Positions 17,507 through 25,417 of a DNA stretch of 64,000 bases are shown here, piece by piece. Origin of the DNA: Hoyosella sp. YIM 151337 (GTDB lineage Bacteria > Actinomycetota > Actinomycetes > Mycobacteriales > Mycobacteriaceae); contig NZ_JAPEIQ010000021.1 of NCBI RefSeq assembly GCF_026041215.1, positions 232,554 through 296,553 of the forward strand. The letters run 5' to 3'. Under the pieces are notes generated by a model. That model made no database searches and was not told the origin of the DNA. It saw only the letters and a list, made by a program, of their open reading frames with translations. Position 1 is the first letter of the stretch; every line of letters starts with the position of its first letter. Made by a program: the position numbers and the translations under genes.

Positions 17507-18061
17507 TCAGAAGGGCAGCGGAATAAGCCCGTTTGGCAGCGCCACCCCTAGACCCGCGGTGATGCTGAAGTAGAGAATGAGCGGAACCGTGATGCTCACG
17601 ATCGCGGTGACGAGGTGCCGCTTGTAGCCGAGATACCAGGTGACACCGAAGATATATGCGGCGGTCGCGAGGATAAATCCCAGCCGTTCGAACGCGAACG
17701 CGTACACGCACATTGACGCGACGAAGATGGCGACCTCGTAAGCGGGGTTCCCGGTGCGACCGAGCCGCGGACTCTGTGGGTCCTCAGCCTCGGCGGCGAC
17801 CGCTTGGGTTGCCGCTACTCGAGCGTCCACGACCGCGGGGACTGCGGCCTGGGCGAGCGATTTTGGTTCACCGCGCTGGAAGAACAGGACTACCGCGAGG
17901 AGCAGCAGTACGAGCCCAAGGCCTTTCGGCAGCGTCGCTGGCTGAACTGGCACGTCCACTGCCGTGAACTCGGAGATCTGGGTGGCGAGGAAAAGATAGA
18001 TCAGCGCAACCACACCGATCGCGATGCCGAGGGTGCGCTGGCCGAACGTGAACGTTTTCAT
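17507..18061 (-). CDS. tctB: Tripartite tricarboxylate transporter small subunit TctB
   Basis: A 184-residue membrane protein with four hydrophobic helices and a charged loop between helices 2 and 3 (about residues 62-100), the usual topology of TctB. Its ATG overlaps the stop of the first binding-protein gene by four bases, so translation is coupled. TctB pairs with TctA in the membrane. The sequence itself is poorly conserved in this family, so the assignment rests on topology and gene order. Confidence 0.85.
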   Translation of the reverse strand: MKTFTFGQRTLGIAIGVVALIYLFLATQISEFTAVDVPVQPATLPKGLGLVLLLLAVVLFFQRGEPKSLAQAAVPAVVDARVAATQAVAAEAEDPQSPRLGRTGNPAYEVAIFVASMCVYAFAFERLGFILATAAYIFGVTWYLGYKRHLVTAIVSITVPLILYFSITAGLGVALPNGLIPLPF

Positions 18062-19083
18062 GATGTCGCACTCCCCCGGGCCAAGCCGACCTCCTCGAGA
18101 ATTTCCGCGAATTCCGCGTTGGTTTCGTCGAGGAACGCCTGAAAGTCCTCGGCACCGAGATATGAGTCAACCCAGCCGAGGCGCGCCGACTCGGTCTGCC
18201 ACGATTCGAGTTCGACAAGCTGGCTGAACAGGTTTTCGTAGTAGTCGACCTGGCTGTCCGTGAGGTCACCGGGCGCCATCACCCCGCGCCAAATATCGAA
18301 TGTGAAGTCGTAGCCCAGCTCAGTGAGCGTAGGTACATCAGGCATCGACTCGATCCGCTCCGGAGCAGATACCGCAAGCGCCTTGACCTTGCCGCTTTCG
18401 ATCAGTCCCGTTGCTTCGCCGCCACCGGTGACCGCCATCGAAACGTGCCCGCCAAGCAGCGCAGTCATCGCCTCGCCACCACCGTCGAACGCGACATAGT
18501 TGAGATCTGACGGCTCCGCCCCCACTGCGAGCGCGGCGCCAGCAACCGCGACGTGGTCCATGCTGCCCGGCGATGATCCACCAGCTACAGGAAATGACCC
18601 CGGCCGGGTGCGCAACTGCTCGGCCACCTCTTCGAATGACTCGATCGGCGAGTTTCCGGGGACGACGTACACCATGTAGTCCGTCGCGAGTCGCGCGATC
18701 GGCGTGAATTCTGTGTAGTCGTTCTGCGCCTGCCCAGTCATCGGGACGAGCAGCATCGGCGGGCTTGTCACGAAGAGCTTGTGCGGGTCACCGGAGTTGG
18801 CGGCGATGTATGCCCAGCCGATCGCCCCGCCCGCGCCAGGTTTGTTGATGACCCGGAACTGCTTGTCATTGAGCCCGGCTTCGTCAAGCAGCCGGGTACT
18901 GGTTCGCGCCAGCGTGTCCCAGCCTCCGCCCGTCGCAGCGGGAGCGATCATCTCGATCGGGCGCGAAGGCGACCATGCCCCGTCTTCGGCCACATCCGTC
19001 CCTGTGCATGCTGTCGCCGAGAATCCTGTGATCAGCGCGAATGCAGCTATCGCACATTTGGGAAAGGCCAGGCGTGTCTTCAT
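18058..19083 (-). CDS. Tripartite tricarboxylate transporter binding protein (TctC-like), first copy
   Basis: A 341-residue binding protein heading the operon. The signal peptide ends at a weak lipobox-like ATAC. The mature part shows the Bug/TctC marks IEMIAPAATGGGWDTLART, NKPGAGGAIGW and GGSSPGSMDHV. The ATG at 19083 has a GGGAG ribosome binding site; the open frame to 19902 upstream is antisense to the histidine kinase and is rejected. Being first and translationally coupled to TctB, it is likely the main receptor of the system. The divergent histidine kinase at 19252 probably senses the same carboxylate. Confidence 0.87.
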   Translation of the reverse strand: MKTRLAFPKCAIAAFALITGFSATACTGTDVAEDGAWSPSRPIEMIAPAATGGGWDTLARTSTRLLDEAGLNDKQFRVINKPGAGGAIGWAYIAANSGDPHKLFVTSPPMLLVPMTGQAQNDYTEFTPIARLATDYMVYVVPGNSPIESFEEVAEQLRTRPGSFPVAGGSSPGSMDHVAVAGAALAVGAEPSDLNYVAFDGGGEAMTALLGGHVSMAVTGGGEATGLIESGKVKALAVSAPERIESMPDVPTLTELGYDFTFDIWRGVMAPGDLTDSQVDYYENLFSQLVELESWQTESARLGWVDSYLGAEDFQAFLDETNAEFAEILEEVGLARGSATS

Positions 19084-19251
19084 CTCGAACTCCCAACATT
19101 TCTTGTGATGTGCTTCACAGGAAATCGCAGTGATGGGCATCACGTGAATGTTGTGTAAGTAGTTCAGGACACTGTTCGTAACGAAAATTGTGGTCGTATT
19201 GTTCACGCGAGATGCTCGCCTGCGACAGCTGAAGTGTGAGACTCTCGGCTC

Positions 19252-20910
19252 GTGCGCCCCAGGCTTACGCTCGCCGGGCAGTTCCTCGCCCTCCAGCTGA
19301 CGATCATCGTGATCGTGCTGATCGTTGTCACTGGGGTCGCGCTCGCACAGTTCGACGCTGCGTTCCGGCACACGGAATCCCAGCGGATGAGTGCGATAGC
19401 GGAGACCGGCGCCGCGACCGAAACCATCCGGATCGGCCTCAGCGACCCTGGTCAGCGCGGTCTGCTTGCGCCCGCTGGGGAGAGTCTCCGCAGCCTCTCG
19501 GGAGCGGACTTCGTCATCATCGCAGACCGCGGGTTGCGCATCTTTGCATCGCCCGATCCGAGCGACCTCGAGCGCGAGCTCAGCGTCGGGCCAAGTCCAG
19601 TGCTGTCTGGTCGCTCCTGGTCCGGACCGATCGAACACAACGGCGCTCCGTACATCGCCGCACACGTGCCGGTAATTGCGAACGGCACTGTCGTGGGGCT
19701 GGTCGCTGCCGGGCGGGCGCTGCCCACGGTGGGGCAGCGACTGCTCGCCGCGGCACCCGGCATCCTGACTTACCTTGCTATCGCCGCAGCAATTGGGCTT
19801 GCCGGTTCGCTGCTGCTCGCTCGCCGGGTGAAACGTCAGACGCTCGGCCTCGAACCCGACGCGATCACCCGCCTCGTCAGACACCGCGAAGCCATGCTCC
19901 ATGGAATCAAAGAGGGCGTACTGGGGCTTGACGCGTCCGGGCGCGTGACACTCATCAGCGAGTCCGCGCAGGCGTTACTCGGGCTTCCCGCAGATGCGAC
20001 GGGACGCCACCTCGCAGAACTTGGGCTCGACGCGGACCTGCTTGCTGCACTCACGTCCGACAACGCGCATGGCGAACAGGTCGTCGCCGTGCGTGACCGG
20101 GTAATCATCCTGAATCAGATGCCGCTCAGTCAGACACGCGCCGCCGCGGGCTCGGTGACAACGATGCGTGACCGCACCGACCTGCTCGCGCTGCAAAGCG
20201 AACTCGCGGTATCGAAGACAACAACGGATGCATTGCGCGCCCAGGCACACGAGTTCAGCAATCAGCTCCACGTCATTTCGGGCCTCCTCGAACTCGAGGA
20301 GTACGACGAACTCGGATCCTACGTACGCCAGGTGGGCGGCACCCGCGCCCAGCTGACCGAAAGTATCCGCACGCTCATTGCGGATCCGGCAGTTGCGGCC
20401 CTACTCATTGCGAAGACAAGTCTCGCGACTGAGCAGGGAAGCACGTTGCGGGTGTCAGAGGCGTCCAGGCTGGCGCACCTTCCCGACCGCCTCACCGCGG
20501 ATGTGGTGACGGTCGTTGGCAATCTCATCGACAATGCGCTCGAAGCGCTCGCACAGCTCAGCACGACCGGTTCCCCGCAAACTCCCGAGTCCAGCCAGCA
20601 AGCTAGCATCGTCGAGGTCACTCTCGTGGAGGACTCCGGAGTCGTGGTGATTCAGGTGCGCGACACCGGCCCGGGCGTGCCTGAACATGAGCGCGCACGA
20701 ATATTTGAGCGCGGATACTCCACGAAAGACCCGCATGGCCGCTCACGCGGGTATGGTCTCGCGCTGACACAGGTGATTTGCGCGCGCCGCGGAGGCACCG
20801 TCCATGTTCGCAGCGGTCCGGAGAAATGGGGCGCCGAGTTCGTCGCGACCCTGCCCCGTATCGCCGACGACGACCGCCCAGCCCTACCGGAGGATGGTGA
20901 CAGCGCGTGA
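19252..20910 (+). CDS. CitA/DcuS-type sensor histidine kinase
   Basis: A 552-residue membrane kinase. An N-terminal transmembrane helix (FLALQLTIIVIVLIVVTGV), a periplasmic sensor region of about 130 residues and a second helix (ILTYLAIAAAIGLAGSLLL) precede a cytoplasmic PAS domain. The CitA-type phosphoacceptor box reads AHEFSNQLHVISGLLEL. The ATPase domain has the N box (NLIDNALEAL), the DTGPGV motif and the GYGLAL motif. The start is a GTG. The gene is divergent from the tripartite transporter operon and overlaps its response regulator by four bases. Such pairs sense extracellular di- or tricarboxylates and induce the transporter. Confidence 0.9.
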   Translation: MRPRLTLAGQFLALQLTIIVIVLIVVTGVALAQFDAAFRHTESQRMSAIAETGAATETIRIGLSDPGQRGLLAPAGESLRSLSGADFVIIADRGLRIFASPDPSDLERELSVGPSPVLSGRSWSGPIEHNGAPYIAAHVPVIANGTVVGLVAAGRALPTVGQRLLAAAPGILTYLAIAAAIGLAGSLLLARRVKRQTLGLEPDAITRLVRHREAMLHGIKEGVLGLDASGRVTLISESAQALLGLPADATGRHLAELGLDADLLAALTSDNAHGEQVVAVRDRVIILNQMPLSQTRAAAGSVTTMRDRTDLLALQSELAVSKTTTDALRAQAHEFSNQLHVISGLLELEEYDELGSYVRQVGGTRAQLTESIRTLIADPAVAALLIAKTSLATEQGSTLRVSEASRLAHLPDRLTADVVTVVGNLIDNALEALAQLSTTGSPQTPESSQQASIVEVTLVEDSGVVVIQVRDTGPGVPEHERARIFERGYSTKDPHGRSRGYGLALTQVICARRGGTVHVRSGPEKWGAEFVATLPRIADDDRPALPEDGDSA

Positions 20911-21575
20911 TCCGCGTTCTCGTTGTGGACGACGATTTCATGGTGGCGCGGGTGCACCGCGGAATGGTGGAGCGCGTTCCGGGCTTCAGCGTGGTGGGCG
21001 TGGCCCACACCGGCACCGCTGCGCTTTCCATGGTGGACGAGCTCAAGCCCGACCTCGTCCTGCTCGATGTGTACATGCCAGACCTCAGCGGAATCGAGGT
21101 ATTGCGGCGCCTCCGCGGCGGTGATAATCCGGTCGACGTATTGCTGATAACTGCCGCCCGCGACGCTGAAACCATTCGTACTGCCTTGCGCGGCGGGGTG
21201 GCGCACTACATCATCAAGCCCTTCGAGTGGTCGACCCTGCGCGAGCGTCTGCTGCATTATCAGCAACAGCACAAGGATTTGCAGCACATCGGGACGGCAG
21301 ACCAGGCGGACATCGACCGGGTTTTCGGCGCTCCCAGCGCGCCCGACGCGGTGCCGAAAGGCATGAGTGTGCAGACCGCTGAGCTGGTGCGTGACGCGCT
21401 GCGAACCGCCGATGACGGCCTGTCTGCAACTGATTGCGCGGAAAGCACTGGACTTTCCCGCGTGAGCGCGCGGCGGTATCTCGAGTATTTCGCGGAGACA
21501 GGTGCCGCCGAAGTCCGCTTGAAATACGGCACCGCGGGCCGGCCCGAGCGGCGCTACCACTGGATCAGCGATTGA
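20907..21575 (+). CDS. CitB/DcuR-type response regulator
   Basis: A 222-residue response regulator. The receiver domain has the acidic cluster VVDDD, phosphoacceptor Asp54 in LLDVYMPD, the conserved Thr region LLITAA and Lys in IIKPFEW. The C-terminal part is a winged helix-turn-helix (SATDCAESTGLSRVSARRYLEYF) of the CitB class. The GTG start overlaps the kinase stop (GTGA). It probably activates the divergent tctC operon at 19083, within the 168-base region that separates the two start codons. Confidence 0.92.
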   Translation: MIRVLVVDDDFMVARVHRGMVERVPGFSVVGVAHTGTAALSMVDELKPDLVLLDVYMPDLSGIEVLRRLRGGDNPVDVLLITAARDAETIRTALRGGVAHYIIKPFEWSTLRERLLHYQQQHKDLQHIGTADQADIDRVFGAPSAPDAVPKGMSVQTAELVRDALRTADDGLSATDCAESTGLSRVSARRYLEYFAETGAAEVRLKYGTAGRPERRYHWISD

Positions 21576-21639
21576 TTCACCGGCGTTTTCGCGGGGTCAC
21601 TAGTGTGGAGGGCGGACCGTCAATGAAAGGTGGACCGGC

Positions 21640-22302
21640 ATGCAACGTGTGGTTATCGCTGGAGGCCACGGTCAGATCGCTCTGCATTTGACCCGAATCC
21701 TGCACGCTCGCGGAATCAGTGCGGTCGGGCTTATCCGAAACCCTGACCACGCTGATGACGTACGTGAAGCGGGTGGTGAACCAGTCGTGGCAGATCTCGA
21801 ATCTGCGGCCGTTGAGGAAATTGCGAGTGTACTGCGCGGAGCGGACGCAGCGGTCTTCGCTGCGGGCGCGGGCCCAGGCAGCGGAGTCGCCCGGAAAGAA
21901 ACCGTTGACCACGCAGCGTCTGTGCTAATGGCTGACGCTGCGGAATCTGCGGGTGTCAGGCGGTTTATCCAGATCTCCTCGTTCGGTGCTGGCGAGCCCA
22001 TTCCAGATGGCATGGACGAGGTGTTCGCGGCCTACTTGCGCGCGAAATCAGCAGCAGAAGCCGACCTGGTCCGCCGTGATCTCGATTGGACGATCGTGCG
22101 GCCCGGTCGCCTCACAAATAACCCTGCAACGGGCCTGGTGCGGCTTGAAGAGCCGACCATGCCCAAAGGTGATGTGACACGTGAAGACGTGGCCGCGGTG
22201 ATCGCCGCGCTGCTGCCCGCCGCCGGGACCGCGCACACAGTGCTGCTACTGACCGAGGGGGACACCGCGGTGTCCGACGCCGTGGCGCGCGTTAATCATT
22301 GA
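21640..22302 (+). CDS. NAD(P)-binding SDR/NmrA-like protein
   Basis: A 220-residue atypical short-chain dehydrogenase-like protein. The N-terminal Rossmann motif reads VIAGGHGQIALHLTRIL, with aspartate D48-D50 region loops (VADLES) and an active-site-like YLRAKSAAEADL helix. This fits the YwnB/NAD(P)H-binding group related to NmrA and to flavin-reductase-type proteins. The ATG at 21640 has AAAGGTGG upstream. The substrate is unknown. The next gene starts 19 bases downstream in the same direction, so the two may form an operon. Confidence 0.82.
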   Translation: MQRVVIAGGHGQIALHLTRILHARGISAVGLIRNPDHADDVREAGGEPVVADLESAAVEEIASVLRGADAAVFAAGAGPGSGVARKETVDHAASVLMADAAESAGVRRFIQISSFGAGEPIPDGMDEVFAAYLRAKSAAEADLVRRDLDWTIVRPGRLTNNPATGLVRLEEPTMPKGDVTREDVAAVIAALLPAAGTAHTVLLLTEGDTAVSDAVARVNH

Positions 22303-22321
22303 TCTGTGGAAGCCTAGAGCC

Positions 22322-23248
22322 ATGGCGCTTGACTTCCGTGTGTTCACCGAGCCCCAGCAGGGCGCTTCGTACGATGATCTACTCGCAGTCGCAAAGGCCG
22401 CAGAGGACCTGGGCTACGACGCATTTTTCCGTTCTGATCACTATCTGAAAATGGGCGGCGCGTCGGGCCTGCCCGGCCCGACCGATGCGTGGACCACACT
22501 CGCCGGCCTGGCGCGAGAAACGTCGCGAATTCGTCTTGGCACGCTCGTGACATCTGCGACGTTTCGGCATCCCAGTGTCCTTGGGATTCAGGTCGCGCAG
22601 GTGGACCAGATGTCTGGGGGCCGGGTCGAGCTTGGGATCGGTACGGGATGGTTTGCGGATGAACACCGGGCATTCGGAATACCGTTCCCGGCGAAGCGTT
22701 TTGGCATTCTGGAAGAACAGCTCGCGCTGATTACGGGGATGTGGGAAACCCCGGTTGGTGAAACGTTCACCTTCCGGGGCGAGCACTACGAACTCGAGAA
22801 TTGTCCCGCGTTGCCGAAGCCGGTGCAGTCACAGATCCCGGTGATTGTCGGCGGCACCGGCCCGAAGCGGACACCAGCGCTGGCGGCGCAATTCGCGCAC
22901 GAGTTCAATGCCGCTTTCCCTGCGCTGGACAGCATCCGGCACCGATTCACCGTGGTCCGAGACGCGTGCGAGACGCTCGGCCGCAGCCCTGACGATCTCG
23001 TGTACTCGGCGGCGTTGGTCGTGTGCGTCGGTCGTGACGAGGCGGAATTCCGCCGCCGCGCCGAGGCAATCGGCCGGGAGCCTGACGAGTTGCGGGAGCA
23101 CGGGGTCGCCGGGACGCCAGATGAGGCAGCGGATGTTCTCGGCCGGGTGGCAGCGCAGGGATGTGACCGGGTGTATCTGCAGGTCCTCGACCTCGCCGAC
23201 CTCGACCACCTGGACGTAGTCGCGAAAGACGTTATCGGCCAGCTCTGA
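22322..23248 (+). CDS. LLM-class F420-dependent oxidoreductase
   Basis: A 308-residue luciferase-like monooxygenase-fold protein. The start (ALDFRVFTEP), the FFRSDHYLKM motif, the GTLVTSATFRHP strand and the GRVELGIGTGWFADEH loop are typical of the F420-dependent branch. The C-terminal PVIVGGTGPKRTPALAAQFA segment binds the cofactor phosphate. The enzyme probably uses reduced F420 or FMN to reduce or hydroxylate an unknown substrate. It converges on the Rieske oxygenase gene, with a strong hairpin between them. Confidence 0.88.
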   Translation: MALDFRVFTEPQQGASYDDLLAVAKAAEDLGYDAFFRSDHYLKMGGASGLPGPTDAWTTLAGLARETSRIRLGTLVTSATFRHPSVLGIQVAQVDQMSGGRVELGIGTGWFADEHRAFGIPFPAKRFGILEEQLALITGMWETPVGETFTFRGEHYELENCPALPKPVQSQIPVIVGGTGPKRTPALAAQFAHEFNAAFPALDSIRHRFTVVRDACETLGRSPDDLVYSAALVVCVGRDEAEFRRRAEAIGREPDELREHGVAGTPDEAADVLGRVAAQGCDRVYLQVLDLADLDHLDVVAKDVIGQL

Positions 23249-23265
23249 CCATCCCCCGGATGCAA

Positions 23266-23320
23266 CTGTGGGTGTCAACTGAAACCCGGGAGAATCCGGG
23301 TTTTTGGTTGACACCCACAG
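23266..23320. terminator. Nested double hairpin, bidirectional terminator
   Basis: CTGTGGGTGTCAAC (23266-23279) pairs perfectly with GTTGACACCCACAG (23307-23320). Inside it AAACCCGG (23282-23289) pairs perfectly with CCGGGTTT (23296-23303). The element fills the gap between the convergent F420-type oxidoreductase (stop 23248) and Rieske oxygenase (stop 23340) genes. Confidence 0.85.
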
Positions 23321-23339
23321 ATGGATTTGGGCTGGGCCG

Positions 23340-24476
23340 TCAGGGGTTGCGCGTAAGCGACGAGAGCACCCAGTTGTGGAATTCAGCAAGGTGGTGTTCG
23401 CTCGGCACGAGCACGCCACCCTCGGCGTACACCCGCGAGTTAGTCGCAGCTTGGCAGCGCTCGCAGGCGTCGAAGTCTTGCTGGTTGACCCGATGGAACA
23501 GTTCGACTGACTTCGAAAGATCCTTACCGCTTGCGATGACCTCTGGCAGGTAGAGCCAGTCACACTCGACGATGGTGTGGTCAGGGGCGAGCGGGAACAT
23601 GCGGTGGATGATCACGTGGTCCGGCACGAGGTTGATGAAGACCTGGGGACGAACCGTGACGGCATAGTAGCGGCGGTCCTGCTCCTCCGACACTCCCGGG
23701 ATCCGGTCAAGCCCTTCCGATCCGTCGACGGTGAAGCCCTTGACTTCCTCCCCGAAGAGCGCGCCGTGGCCGACGAAATACTGCGCGGCGAACCCGTCAG
23801 CGAATTCTGGCAGGACTTCGGTGAGCTCCGGGTGAATGGTCGCGCAGTGGTAGCACTCCAGGAAGTTCTCAATGATGAGTTTCCAGTTTGCCTTCACGTC
23901 ATACGTGATGCGCTTGCCCAACTCGAGATTTTCCACTCCGTAGTGCTCGACTGCTTCCACGTCTCCGAGCCGGTTGCGCACGTCGCTGATGACGGTGTCC
24001 TCGAATGACGGTGGTTCATCTGCGAGGCACACCCACACGTAACCAAGCCATTCGCGCACATGCACCTTCCGGAGCCCGTACTCGGTCCGGTCAACGTCGG
24101 GCATCTTGGTCAGGTTCGGCGCGGCGATGAGCTTGCCCTCAAAGTCGTAGGTCCACGCGTGGTACGGACACTGGAACGAACGCTTCGCTTCGCCGGATTC
24201 CTCGGTGCACAGTTTCGCCCCGCGGTGGCGACAGATGTTGAAGAACGCGCGGGGCTCGCCGCGGCGCGAGCGGGTGATCAGGATGCTTTCGCGGCCCACC
24301 TGCACGGTGCGGAAAGCGCCTGGCTTCGCTATGTCGGCTGAGCTGACAGCGCAGAACCACATCTGCTCAAAGATGTGCGCCTGCTCTTGGGCAAACAGCT
24401 CGGGGTCGGAGTAGGCAGAGCCCGGGAGGGTCGGGAGCAGGCTCTGCGGCAGGGTCTTGTTATCGGTGACAGTCAT
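23340..24476 (-). CDS. gbcA: Rieske non-haem iron oxygenase, probable glycine betaine monooxygenase (GbcA-like)
   Basis: A 378-residue oxygenase component. The Rieske [2Fe-2S] ligands are visible as CRHRG and CPYHAW (C-x-H ... C-x2-H). The catalytic iron site lies in the NFLECYHCATIHPEL segment (two histidines, with the aspartate expected near DFDAC). The family of single-alpha-subunit demethylating oxygenases includes GbcA, which converts glycine betaine to dimethylglycine and formaldehyde. That reading is favoured because dimethylglycine oxidase and FolD genes lie directly upstream on the same strand and a betaine transporter is nearby. AAGGAG precedes the ATG at 24476. The gene is separated from its ferredoxin and reductase partners, which lie at the other end of the cluster. 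Confidence 0.85.
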   Translation of the reverse strand: MTVTDNKTLPQSLLPTLPGSAYSDPELFAQEQAHIFEQMWFCAVSSADIAKPGAFRTVQVGRESILITRSRRGEPRAFFNICRHRGAKLCTEESGEAKRSFQCPYHAWTYDFEGKLIAAPNLTKMPDVDRTEYGLRKVHVREWLGYVWVCLADEPPSFEDTVISDVRNRLGDVEAVEHYGVENLELGKRITYDVKANWKLIIENFLECYHCATIHPELTEVLPEFADGFAAQYFVGHGALFGEEVKGFTVDGSEGLDRIPGVSEEQDRRYYAVTVRPQVFINLVPDHVIIHRMFPLAPDHTIVECDWLYLPEVIASGKDLSKSVELFHRVNQQDFDACERCQAATNSRVYAEGGVLVPSEHHLAEFHNWVLSSLTRNP

Positions 24477-24496
24477 GCTATTGCTCCTTGCGGAAG

Positions 24497-25378
24497 TTAC
24501 ACGGACAGGGCTGAGGCAAATACGGGTTCGCTGGCAGCTGCTCGTTCAGCCGACTCGACGACGTTTGTTAGCAGCATCGCTCGCGTCATCGGTCCCACCC
24601 CACCAGGCATCGGCGCGATAAAACCAGCCACCTGGCCAGCGTCGGGGTGTACGTCGCCCTCCAGGCCGTTGGCCGTCCGTGTGATACCCACGTCGAGCAC
24701 AGCAGCTCCCGGCTTGATCATGTCGGGCGTGATCATGTGGCGACGGCCCGCCGCCGCGACGACGATATCGGCACCCCGCACTTCGCTCTCTAGGTCGGTG
24801 GTGCCGGTGTGACACAGGGTGACGGTCGCGTTCTCGCTCCGTCTGGTCAGAAGCAGACCAAGTGGTCTGCCGACTGTCACACCCCGGCCGATGACGCATA
24901 CCCGCGCACCGGCAATTCGAACTCCATAGCGGCGGAGCAGTTCGACGATGCCCCGTGGCGTGCAGGGAAGTGGGCCGGGCATGCCGAGAGCCAGCCGTCC
25001 GAGGCTGACCGGGGCCAGGCCGTCGGCATCCTTCGGCGCCGAAATATGCTCCAGCACTTCGTTGCCGTCTAGCCCCCCAGGCAGTGGAAGCTGCACGATG
25101 AATCCGTGGCAGCTCGGATCCTCGTTCATGCTGGCGACGGCCGCAAGCACATCCTCGCGGGTGGCGTCCGCCGGAAGGTCAGCACGCAGGGACGCGATAC
25201 CGACGTCGGCGCAGTCACGGTGTTTTCCCGTGACGTAGGCGGTGCTGCCTGGGTCATTGCCGACCAGCACCGTCCCTAACCCCGGGCGAACCCCGCGCTC
25301 GACAAGTGCAGCCACGCGTAGCTTTAAGTCTTCGCGTATGGCTTCTGCGGTCGCCTTGCCGTCGAGGAGCTGGGCCAT
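24497..25378 (-). CDS. folD: Methylenetetrahydrofolate dehydrogenase/cyclohydrolase (first FolD)
   Basis: A 293-residue FolD, a bifunctional enzyme converting methylene-THF to formyl-THF. Seen are the substrate-site YVTGKHRDC (the catalytic Lys follows the conserved Tyr), the QLPLPGGLD motif, the [10 protein letters not shown] segment, the cofactor loop [12 protein letters not shown] and the closing motif [15 protein letters not shown]. The ATG at 25378 has AGGGAG upstream. It lies between dimethylglycine oxidase and the Rieske oxygenase. It should oxidise the methylene-THF made by dimethylglycine oxidase. A second FolD gene is found 6 kb away in the same cluster. Confidence 0.93.
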   Translation of the reverse strand: MAQLLDGKATAEAIREDLKLRVAALVERGVRPGLGTVLVGNDPGSTAYVTGKHRDCADVGIASLRADLPADATREDVLAAVASMNEDPSCHGFIVQLPLPGGLDGNEVLEHISAPKDADGLAPVSLGRLALGMPGPLPCTPRGIVELLRRYGVRIAGARVCVIGRGVTVGRPLGLLLTRRSENATVTLCHTGTTDLESEVRGADIVVAAAGRRHMITPDMIKPGAAVLDVGITRTANGLEGDVHPDAGQVAGFIAPMPGGVGPMTRAMLLTNVVESAERAAASEPVFASALSV

Positions 25379-25417
25379 AGCTCTCCCTCTCATGATCGTG
25401 GTCGGACTGATCGAGTG

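Noticed and set aside
19084..19902. Upstream extension of the first TctC frame
   Set aside because: It is antisense to the histidine kinase gene and precedes a clear signal peptide start with a good ribosome binding site.
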